Positions 35,340 to 42,924 of a DNA stretch of 64,000 bases are shown here, piece after piece. The notes under the pieces are model-generated. The model had not been told where the DNA came from. It saw only the letters and a list, made by a program, of their open reading frames with translations, and made no database searches. Source of the DNA: Gluconacetobacter dulcium (GTDB lineage Bacteria > Pseudomonadota > Alphaproteobacteria > Acetobacterales > Acetobacteraceae); NCBI RefSeq assembly GCF_014174165.1, contig NZ_JABEQN010000013.1:61835-125834 (forward strand), read 5' to 3'. Both the position numbers and the translations under genes were made by a program. How positions within the stretch are numbered: position 1 is the first letter of the stretch; each line of letters opens with the position of its first letter.

Positions 35340-37685
35340 ATGCGCAGTCGCAAGAAATGCCTCTGCCTTTACACCAGTGTTTTTGCTCTTTCTGTCTCGT
35401 CATGGGTGGAAAGCGCAGGTGCGGAAGCGCCGTCGCGTCATAGGGCCAGTCAGACATCGGCTCACTCCAGTGCGCCTGTAACGATGAAGCCGGCGGCCGC
35501 TGTCCGATCCGCGCCACCGGTAAGGCAGGTAGCTGCTCAAGGCGAGGAAATCAGCGTCAGTTCGGCACGCAGGCTTTTCGATCAGGGCGAGCGGCAGCAT
35601 GTCGGTGTCTCCGAGACTCATATCTCGGTAGAGACGCTGGCGCGCCATGTCGTGACGGACGTGAAGGGATTGATGAATCTTGCACCGAATCTGACGGTGC
35701 AGCCCCAAGGTGGGTCGGCGAACGTCAATTTCACCCTTCGCGGTGTAGGACTGAAGGATTTTACTTCCAACAATACGCCTTCGGTCATGACCTATGTGGA
35801 CGGTGTGGCGCTACCGATCGGGTATATGGCGGGATCTGGCCTGTTCGATCTGGCGGGTGTCGATGTCGTGACCGGTCCCGTCGGCTTCACGCATGGCCAG
35901 ACGGTGACGGCTGGTGAGATCAACATCAAGACTGCTGATCCGACCAAGACGTTCCATTACGGCGGCTCGGAAGATCTTGCGACTTATGTTCGCAGTATCA
36001 CGAATTTCTACGTCTCCGGTCCTATCACGGATAATCTGCAGTTTCGGATTGCGGCATATACGCAGCAGGGCGGCGGATTCCAGACCAACCGTTATACCGG
36101 ACAGAATCTGGGAGATGCGAACAAGGGTGGGCTCCGCGGAAAACTGGCATGGCAGCCGGACAGCAAGACGAATATCGCGCTGACCGCTAACTGGCTGCAG
36201 GATGATTCCGAAGCGGTCGGGGCTTTCAACGTTGAGGACAATGTCAAGCACACGCCGCCATATGCCAATAATTTAGAGACGGGTTGGGGGTTTCGAAAGG
36301 ATTTCCTGAAGATTACCGGAAATATGGGACGTACCAAGCCCTCTTATAACGACACGTTCTGGGGGGGCGCGCTGGATATGACGCGCGATCTGGGTTTCGC
36401 GCGGCTTGAAACGGTCACTTCTTATCAGCAGATGTATGTTCACAACCTGATGGATCTGGATGCTACGCCGTATGCGATTTACGATGATGACGTGAATACG
36501 AACGGGAACATGCTTTCCCAGGAAATTCGTCTGTCATCGCGTAATCCGCAGTCGCGCCTGCAATGGGTTGCAGGGATGTATTACGATAGAACACAGTTAA
36601 AATCGACGTTCTTCAATGATTATACAGATTCTGGGACGCGCCCGTATGTGCAGCGTACCAGTTACAAGCAGGATCAGCAGGCGTTCTCGCAGTTCGGTAA
36701 TCTGCGCTTTGCCGTGACGTCCAAGCTGCATCTCACAGCCGGGGTATCGCACGAATCTGACGACCGCAGCCTGTACGATATGCAGACGCTGCGTTACCGT
36801 ACGGCTCTATACCCCGTGAATTTCGACAATAAATATGCACAGCATGGTGCGTTGGCGAACCAGTTTTCCGGTATGGGGGGGATTGAGTACCAGGCGCTTC
36901 CGAACCTCATGTTCTATGGAAATATTCGCAAGGCATTCAAACCGGGGGGCTTTACAGCTAATAATACGGTTATTGCCGCGCAATTGGTGCCGACCAAGCC
37001 GGAATCTCTTCTCGCTTACGAAGTTGGGTTCAAATCAGAGTATTTCAATCACAAGTTACGTATCAATGGCGATGCATTCTGGTATGATTATCATGGTCAG
37101 CAGATTCTTGGACTTGATGTGGTGCCGAATTACGGTGTGGTTGGCCGGTATATCAATATCCCGAAATCCCAGATCTGGGGAACCGAACTTGAGATTGATG
37201 CCACTCCCATCAGGAATCTGATGCTGCATCAGCATGTCGGGTATGAGCGTGGGGTCTATAAAGACCTAAATATGATCAATTCGGCTGCCGTGACTGCCCA
37301 TTTCCAGCAGACGGGCGTCTATACAGGGATTTACACGAGCTACAACAATGTCGACAGCGGAATTCCGAAACTGACGTTGGAAGGTTCTGTATCCTACAAG
37401 ATCGAGATCGGACGGCAGTGGTCTTTGACGCCTTATCTGGACTACACTTATCGTGGGTCTCAACTCGACGTGCCGGGGAATAACATCTATCGGTTGGCGC
37501 CGTACTTCCTCATGAATAATGGTTTGACCTTCGCGCCGACGAGCAACAGATGGTCGCTGACGGTTTATGCGAACAACATCATCAACCGGCGCTATGACGT
37601 CACGCGCGATATCGGCCTGAACGGTTTCTATGGCATTCCGGGCACGCCGCGCATGGTGGGAGGGCGGTTCCGTATCGACATGTAA
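35340..37685 (+). CDS. TonB-dependent receptor of the second island
   Basis: 781-residue outer-membrane receptor. The signal peptide (MRSRKKCLCLYTSVFALSVS) ends near ESAGA, followed by a Ser/Ala/Pro linker and a TonB-box-like GEEISVSSARR. The plug includes VKGLMNLAPNLTVQPQGG, NFTLRGVGLKDF and VMTYVDGVALP; the barrel ends RMVGGRFRIDM. The LMNLAPNLTV / FTLRGVG style resembles receptors for plant or carbohydrate-type nutrients more than classic siderophore receptors. It lies between two paralogous GntR regulators and ends at a strong terminator. Lower GC than its neighbours. Confidence 0.88.
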   Translation: MRSRKKCLCLYTSVFALSVSSWVESAGAEAPSRHRASQTSAHSSAPVTMKPAAAVRSAPPVRQVAAQGEEISVSSARRLFDQGERQHVGVSETHISVETLARHVVTDVKGLMNLAPNLTVQPQGGSANVNFTLRGVGLKDFTSNNTPSVMTYVDGVALPIGYMAGSGLFDLAGVDVVTGPVGFTHGQTVTAGEINIKTADPTKTFHYGGSEDLATYVRSITNFYVSGPITDNLQFRIAAYTQQGGGFQTNRYTGQNLGDANKGGLRGKLAWQPDSKTNIALTANWLQDDSEAVGAFNVEDNVKHTPPYANNLETGWGFRKDFLKITGNMGRTKPSYNDTFWGGALDMTRDLGFARLETVTSYQQMYVHNLMDLDATPYAIYDDDVNTNGNMLSQEIRLSSRNPQSRLQWVAGMYYDRTQLKSTFFNDYTDSGTRPYVQRTSYKQDQQAFSQFGNLRFAVTSKLHLTAGVSHESDDRSLYDMQTLRYRTALYPVNFDNKYAQHGALANQFSGMGGIEYQALPNLMFYGNIRKAFKPGGFTANNTVIAAQLVPTKPESLLAYEVGFKSEYFNHKLRINGDAFWYDYHGQQILGLDVVPNYGVVGRYINIPKSQIWGTELEIDATPIRNLMLHQHVGYERGVYKDLNMINSAAVTAHFQQTGVYTGIYTSYNNVDSGIPKLTLEGSVSYKIEIGRQWSLTPYLDYTYRGSQLDVPGNNIYRLAPYFLMNNGLTFAPTSNRWSLTVYANNIINRRYDVTRDIGLNGFYGIPGTPRMVGGRFRIDM

Positions 37686-37706
37686 AAGTGTCCTGTCTTC
37701 TTTCGC

Positions 37707-37736
37707 AGCCACCCGGGAGACTGGGTGGCTTTTTTT
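37707..37736 (+). terminator. Rho-independent terminator after TonB receptor
   Basis: AGCCACCC (37707-37714) pairs with GGGTGGCT (37723-37730) around an eight-base loop, followed directly by a run of T. A textbook intrinsic terminator about 20 bases after the receptor stop. Confidence 0.92.
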
Positions 37737-37838
37737 ATGCGTGGACGCTGCTGACGATGGGATGGGATCGTGACCCTGAGACCGATTGTTGGCCGACATG
37801 GCAGGAAAACTGGCAGAATGCTGTTTGGACGGATAATA

Positions 37839-37849
37839 TACAATATGTA
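37839..37849. promoter_or_regulatory. Palindrome upstream of second GntR gene
   Basis: TACAATATGTA has inverted TACA/TGTA arms in the AT-rich leader about 45 bases before the GntR start. The contained ATGTAC also occurs in the palindrome at 34182 before the paralogous regulator, consistent with autoregulation or cross-regulation. Confidence 0.35.
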
Positions 37850-37893
37850 CTGTGATATATGAGACGCGCGGTTGCAAGATTGGAGGGATAGCC

Positions 37894-38592
37894 ATGCTGC
37901 CGGAGAGCATTTTCATGAGTGTGCAGCAGGAAACGCGCGGCTTGGCCTCGGAGCGGGTGAGCAATGCTTTGCGCGAAGCGATTCTGGATGGGGTGCTGGC
38001 CGATGGGCAGTCCTTGCCGCAATCGGAGTTGGCCAGCGGATTTGGGGTCAGTACCATTCCGGTACGCGAGGCGTTGAAGCAACTGGAGGTCGAGGGGCTG
38101 GTGCTGTTTCAGCAGAATCGGGGCGCCACGGTGACCGGTCTTTCGGAAGCGGACATCATCGATTTTTCCGAGATCCGCGCCGCGCTGGAGGAAATGGCGG
38201 CGGTGCAGGCAGTGCGGCGCATGACCCGCGTGGACCTGGCGCGGATCGAGGATGCGTATGAAGCCTTCGTGGTCGGGACCAGTGAGCAGCCGGAAGGGAT
38301 GGCGCGGTCGGGCGCGCTGAACTGGGCGTTTCATGGCGCGATCTATCAGGCGGCGGGGCGGCCCCGGCTGCTGGAAATGATCGAGGGCGTGCATCGACGG
38401 GTGGACCGCTATATCCGGGCGCATCTGGAAATCGCGGGGCGGAAGGCGGTGACGGATGCCGAGCATCTGGCGCTGCTGGAAGCTTGCCGGTGCCGTGATG
38501 AGGCAGTGATCGGGCCTTTGACCCGCCAGCATATCCTGGACGCGGCGAATGTTTCGATCGATGTGCTGCGCCGGAATCGCGCGGGCGGTTGA
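37894..38592 (+). CDS. GntR-family regulator with FCD domain (copy 2)
   Basis: 232-residue paralogue of the 34322 regulator. The winged helix (SLPQSELASGFGVSTIPVRE, then ALKQLEVEGLV) is nearly the same in its recognition segment, so both may bind similar DNA. FCD domain follows with HRRVDRYIRAHLEIAGRK. GGAGG lies six bases before ATG 37894. No operon partner is evident downstream. Together with copy 1 it brackets the TonB receptor. Confidence 0.9.
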   Translation: MLPESIFMSVQQETRGLASERVSNALREAILDGVLADGQSLPQSELASGFGVSTIPVREALKQLEVEGLVLFQQNRGATVTGLSEADIIDFSEIRAALEEMAAVQAVRRMTRVDLARIEDAYEAFVVGTSEQPEGMARSGALNWAFHGAIYQAAGRPRLLEMIEGVHRRVDRYIRAHLEIAGRKAVTDAEHLALLEACRCRDEAVIGPLTRQHILDAANVSIDVLRRNRAGG

Positions 38593-38962
38593 GAGCCTGC
38601 CTGGCCCGGTGCGCCAGTGGTGATTCATGCGTGTTTTCTGCGCGGAACAGGCTGGGCGCCATGGGGCCGCCCGGCCTGTTCCGGGCCGCGTGCCAAAAAA
38701 CCAGACCGATCTGTCGAGTATCGGGATCGACCTGCTCAGTTCGGTCGGCCGCTATGCCAGCCTGACCTTCAATGTCGGCTGGCGGTTCTGCGGCCCTACG
38801 CGATATTTGGGACAGTTGACCGCTGCCGTTGCTGATTATGGCGGGTAGGTGACGGTTTCGTCATGATGGACGGGATCGGCTGGTTCATGCTTCTGTCGGT
38901 CGTTCCCGGAAATGACGTCCTGCCTCCGGGAGCGTGTAGGGCCGGACAGGGAGCGTGGTGCC
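38593..38962. other. Intergenic region with possible outer-membrane-protein remnant
   Basis: About 370 bases. Around 38700-38848 on the plus strand, a frame reads IGIDLLSSVGRYASLTFNVG and continues for 20 residues to a stop. This style resembles the last strands of a two-partner-secretion (ShlB/FhaC) or other barrel protein. No start or upstream portion is visible, so at best it is a decayed fragment. Confidence 0.3.
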
Positions 38963-39532
38963 ATGGACGGGATGGGGATGCCGGGGTCGGTTGGAGAGAT
39001 GGCCGCGCCGGTTCGCTACAGTGTCGAGACACGGTGGCTGCACTGGTCGTGCGCGTGGCTGGTCGTGGCGCAGTTCGGGCTGGGGGAAGTGATGCATCGG
39101 GTGCCGCAGGGAATGCGGGGGACGGTCGTGTCGGCGCATCTGTCGCTGGGGGTGTTGCTGGCCGCGTTGTTCGTGACGCGCATTGTCTGGCGGGTGACCG
39201 GAGGGCGGGCGATCCGCTTTCCTGCCGGGGGAGGGCTGGACGCGCGCGCGGCGGGGGCGATGCATGGTGTGCTGTATCTCTTGCTGGGGACGGTGATCGC
39301 GCTGGGTTATCTGGCCCGGTGGTCGGGCGGTCGGCCGGTGACGGCGTTCGGGGTCGTGATCCGGTCGCCTTTCGGGCCGATGTCGCAGGCGACGCATCAT
39401 CTGTTCGGCAGCGCGCATGGCTGGCTGGCCTGGGCAATCGTGATCCTGGCGGCCCTGCATGTGGCGGCGGCGCTGTATCACGCGCGGGTGCTGCGCGATG
39501 GCGTGCTGCGCCGGATGTGGGGCGGGGCCTGA
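38963..39532 (+). CDS. Cytochrome b561 family protein
   Basis: 189-residue membrane di-heme cytochrome with four helices. Candidate heme-ligand histidines sit in RWLHWSCAWL (helix 1), SAHLSLGVLL (helix 2), AMHGVLYLLL (helix 3) and ALHVAAALYH (helix 4). It transfers electrons between quinol or other donors and the periplasm. ATG 38963 has AGGGAG upstream. Its stop overlaps the small lipoprotein start (TGATG), so the two are co-translated. Confidence 0.9.
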   Translation: MDGMGMPGSVGEMAAPVRYSVETRWLHWSCAWLVVAQFGLGEVMHRVPQGMRGTVVSAHLSLGVLLAALFVTRIVWRVTGGRAIRFPAGGGLDARAAGAMHGVLYLLLGTVIALGYLARWSGGRPVTAFGVVIRSPFGPMSQATHHLFGSAHGWLAWAIVILAALHVAAALYHARVLRDGVLRRMWGGA

Positions 39533-39669
39533 TGCGGACAGGCATGCGGATGATGGTAGTGGCCCTGCTGCTGGTGTTGGCAGCATGCGGGGGGCGGGAC
39601 GGCAGGGGCCATGGTCGTCATGCGAGCGGCCCGTATCTGTCTGGCGGCATGGGGTATGGCGCGCCGTGA
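39532..39669 (+). CDS. Small lipoprotein (copy A)
   Basis: 45 residues: Met-Arg start, a hydrophobic stretch and a LAAC lipobox, giving a mature lipopeptide of about 27 residues rich in Gly, Arg and His. The last 20 residues (starting GRGHGRH) are identical to copy B at 46770. ATG overlaps the b561 stop. Function unknown; conservation of the mature tail between copies argues it is a real gene. Confidence 0.7.
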   Translation: MRTGMRMMVVALLLVLAACGGRDGRGHGRHASGPYLSGGMGYGAP

Positions 39670-39795
39670 CGCGGATGTGAGGCGACGCGGGTTGGTTTGC
39701 TGATCTCTCTGATTTGAACGGGCGATTCCGGATTTTGTGCCGAGGGGTGCGCTTGCGCTATCGTTGGGCCGTGCGCACTGACCGGGAGCGGGACG

Positions 39796-40802
39796 ATGTA
39801 TATCGGCATTGATGCGGGAACGTCCGGGATCAAGACGGCGCTGGTCGATGAGGTCCAGAGTGTGCTGGCCACCCGAACCGAGCCGCTGACCAGCCAGTCG
39901 CCGCATGCGGGCTGGAGCGAGCAGGCGCCGGAAGCCTGATGGTGTGCCCTGCTGGCCGCGATCGACACCCTGCGTGACAGCCATCCGCATGCGGTTGCGG
40001 CGGTGCTGCTGGATGGAGACGGGCGGGTGCTGCGGTCCTGCATCCTGTGGAACGATGTGCGGGCCAGCGCGGAATGCGCGGTGTTCGAGCAGCGTTTTTC
40101 CGACAGTCGGGCGGTGACCGGGAATATCGCCATGCCCGGCTTTACCGGGCCGAAGCTGCTGTGGGTGGCGCGGCATGAGCCGGAGGTCTTTCGCGCCACG
40201 CGGCATGTGCTGCTGCCCAAGGCGTGGCTGCGCTATCGGCTGACCGGCGAGATGATCGAGGAGATGTCCGACGCTTCGGGCACGTTGTGGCTGGATGTGG
40301 GGCGGCGGCAATGGTCGGAGGCGGCGCTGGCGGCGATGGGCCTTTCGCTGGAGATGATGCCGGCGCTTTGTGAGGGGACGGATCGGGCGGGGGTGTTGCG
40401 CCGCGAACTGGTGGAGCGGTGGGGGATGGATATGCCGCCGGTGCTGGCCGGCGGGGCGGGCGACAATGCGGCCGGGGCCGTCGGGCTGGGGGCGGTGCGG
40501 CCGGGCGATGCCTTTGTCTCGCTGGGGACGTCGGGGGTGGTGTGGGCGACGACCGACCGCTTCCGGCCGGGGCCTCGCGCGGCGATCCATGCCTTCTGCC
40601 ATGCCGTGCCGGGGATGTGGCACCAGATGGGGGTGACGCTCTCGGCGGCATCCTCGCTGGCGTGGTGGGCTTCGGTCTTGGGGCGGAGCGAGGCGGAATT
40701 GCTGGGGGAACTGCCGGAGGTGGTCGCAACGATGCCAGCATCCGGGGGGGCGTTTATCGGGCTGGAGCGGAGCACGAGCCGCGCGCAGATGACGCAGGCG
40801 GT
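39796..40802 (+). pseudogene. xylB: Decayed xylulokinase copy
   Basis: Near-identical to the intact gene at 47025 but broken. Codon 48 (Trp in the intact copy, QAPEAWW) is TGA at 39937-39939. A 39-base in-frame deletion removes the GIGLSGQQHG motif region near 39995. A 55-base deletion near 40728 is almost compensated by one extra G in a following G-run. Similarity stops abruptly at about 40802, losing the last ~120 codons. No functional kinase can be made. Confidence 0.93.
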
Positions 40803-41089
40803 TCCTGGGGTTCGATGTTTGGCAACACACGCTGGGCGCGACCCTGTCTGCACGTCCAGACAGGCTCTGCGATGTTGCCTCGGTCCCGCTTGATCTGGCC
40901 TTGATCAGGTTGGCAGGCCAGGGCGGGTCGGTGCCGGTGCGACGGGTGCCCGATGGACAGGTGGGTTTGGGGGGGCTGCGGATGGAGCGGGCGGCTTGCG
41001 GAGCGTGGGGCAGGCGCGTATGAGTGTATGGTGAGAATTGTTCTCAACATCGACTTCCACATTGCGGCGGCGGCGCGGGTTCGCATGTC
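40803..41089. other. Junction region with orphan ORF tail
   Basis: After the xylulokinase homology ends, one plus-strand frame from 40811 to the TGA at 41021-41023 is open for 70 codons, starting FDVWQHTLGATLSARPDRLC and with codon-like GC3 pattern, but has no start of its own. It looks like the 3' end of an unrelated gene joined to the pseudogene by a deletion or insertion. I do not recognise it. The Fur box follows. Confidence 0.45.
41031..41048. promoter_or_regulatory. Fur box controlling the fecI-fecR-receptor operon
   Basis: GTGAGAATTGTTCTCAAC contains the perfect inverted repeat GAGAA/TTCTC with a three-base centre, a strong match to Fur operators. It lies about 45 bases before the sigma factor start, so the iron-uptake operon should be repressed when iron is plentiful. 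Confidence 0.75.
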
Positions 41090-41617
41090 ATGGTGATCAG
41101 AATGGCAGAGCGGGGAAAAAGGGCGCGCCTGGCCGGCAGTTTCCAGCGGCATTATCAGGACCTGCTGCGTTTTCTCTTCCATCGTACCGGGGATATGAAC
41201 GACGCCGCCGATCTGGCGCAGGATACGTGGGTCCGCCTTTCGCGGGTGCAGGATCAGGCGATCGAAAACGACAGAGCCTATATCTTTCGGGTGGCCGGGA
41301 ATCTGGCGCTGGATGCGCATCGGCGTTCCGTGCGCCGCGCCGGGTGGTTCTCGGACGAGGAGCCGGATAAGGGCATCGTGGATCATGCGCCGTCGCAGGA
41401 GCGGCTGGCGATCGATCGGGACCATCTGACGCGGCTGGATGCGGCTTTGCTGGAATTGCCGGTCAAGGCGCGGCTGGCCTTGATGATGCTGCGGGTGGAC
41501 GGATTGTCGTATGCCGAGATCGCCGCCCGGCTTGGCGTCAGCGAGAGCATGGTGGGAAAATATATCATGCAGGCCGTTCGTCATTGTCGGGATCGCGCGG
41601 AGTGGGGTGACGAATAA
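41090..41617 (+). CDS. fecI: FecI-type ECF sigma factor
   Basis: 175-residue extracytoplasmic-function sigma factor. Region 2 includes HYQDLLRFLFHRTGDMNDAA and DLAQDTWVRLSR; region 4 includes LPVKARLALMMLRVDGLSYA and the helix-turn-helix AEIAARLGVSESMVGKYI. This layout is that of FecI sigma factors controlled by a FecR/receptor pair, which follow directly. ATG 41102 is an equally possible start. Under a strong Fur box. Confidence 0.92.
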   Translation: MVIRMAERGKRARLAGSFQRHYQDLLRFLFHRTGDMNDAADLAQDTWVRLSRVQDQAIENDRAYIFRVAGNLALDAHRRSVRRAGWFSDEEPDKGIVDHAPSQERLAIDRDHLTRLDAALLELPVKARLALMMLRVDGLSYAEIAARLGVSESMVGKYIMQAVRHCRDRAEWGDE

Positions 41618-41768
41618 TTCTGCCCGGCCGACTGTCATTGTCCTCTTTCCCGGTCGTCCTTGGTTTATGAGACGGGTTGGGATCTATGAGACGGTTCGGG
41701 ATCGGACATATCGAGGGGGGGCAGGGCGATGGAATGGCCGTCATCCGGCGCGACGCCATGCGGGCCGC

Positions 41769-42758
41769 ATGGCTGAGAGCGGGCGGGGTGCTGCACCCGG
41801 CCGCATGCCGCGCAGCATCGCCCTAAGCGATGAGGCGATCGCATGGCTGACGACGCTTCGGTCCGGCCGGGCGACCGGAGAGGACCGGCGGGCCTATGGC
41901 GCCTGGCGCGCGCGGTCTCCGGCCCATGAGGATGCGGCGCGCCAGGCGGAAGCCTTGTTCGGCGCGATTGGCGAGACGTCGGTCGCGACCGACTATCGGA
42001 CCATGGGCATGGCGCTGGCATCGCCACCCTATCGGCAGCGGGCGCGCCGCTTCGGCCGGCGCGCCTTCGGTGCCGCCCTGGCGGGCAGCGGGGTGGCGTG
42101 GCTGGCCGGGCCGGCCATCGTGTCGTCCGTCACATCCCTGGTGGCGACTTATCATACGGGTGTCGGCGAGCGCCGGCTGGTGCGTCTGGATGACGGGTCG
42201 CATGTCTGGCTGAATACGGCGACGGCGCTGTCGGTGGCGTTTACGGCGGAGAGGCGGCGCGTGGTCCTGCATGATGGCGAGGCGCTGTTCGATGTCGCGC
42301 GGGATGCGGCGCGCCCGTTCGTGGTCCATTCCGGGGCGGGAGAGGCCGAGGCGCTCGGGACCCGCTATCGGGTACGGCGCGACGGAGAGGTCACGCTGGT
42401 TTCGGTCGTCGAAGGCCGCGTCGCGGTGAGGGCGGGGGCACGCGCGCAGCAGATTTCCGCCGGGCAGGAAGTGCGTTACGGCGGGGGAATCCTGAGCGCG
42501 CCCGAGGCGGTGGATGCGGAGACCCTGACATCCTGGACCCGTGGAAAGCTGATTTTCAACCGGCAGCCCCTGGCGCAGGTCGCGGCGGAACTGGAGCGCT
42601 ATCGTCATGGCCGGGTGCTGGTGAGAGGTGCGGCGCTGCGGGCGCTGAAAGTGACCGGCGTGTTCGACCTGGATGACAATGACGCCCTTCTGGCCGCGCT
42701 TTCGTCCTCGACCGGTGCGCGAGTCATCCGATTGCCCTGGCTGCTTGTCATTCACTGA
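41769..42758 (+). CDS. fecR: FecR-type transmembrane sigma regulator
   Basis: About 329-residue inner-membrane regulator passing the signal from the receptor to FecI. An N-terminal cytoplasmic segment (LSDEAIAWLTTLRSG...) precedes one hydrophobic segment near residues 100-120 (AALAGSGVAWLAGPAIVSSV). The periplasmic FecR domain follows (RLDDGSHVWLNTATALSV) and a C-terminal LIFNRQPLAQVAAELERY region of the type that contacts the receptor N-domain. Start is uncertain: 41769 or 41805 fit, and the frame is open much further upstream into fecI. Confidence 0.9.
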   Translation: MAESGRGAAPGRMPRSIALSDEAIAWLTTLRSGRATGEDRRAYGAWRARSPAHEDAARQAEALFGAIGETSVATDYRTMGMALASPPYRQRARRFGRRAFGAALAGSGVAWLAGPAIVSSVTSLVATYHTGVGERRLVRLDDGSHVWLNTATALSVAFTAERRRVVLHDGEALFDVARDAARPFVVHSGAGEAEALGTRYRVRRDGEVTLVSVVEGRVAVRAGARAQQISAGQEVRYGGGILSAPEAVDAETLTSWTRGKLIFNRQPLAQVAAELERYRHGRVLVRGAALRALKVTGVFDLDDNDALLAALSSSTGARVIRLPWLLVIH

Positions 42759-42924
42759 TCTATTTGTTTTTTCATATGGTTTTTCACTCTGGCCGATTTT
42801 TGGGGCCGATTTTTTTCCGTGGTGCGCTGCAAGCTCGTGTGGCGGGAGCGTCCTTGAAATTGAGAGGTAGTCGCGTTTCGGGCCGGGTGGCGGACTGAGG
42901 GCGTCAATTTCAGGGTGAGGACGC

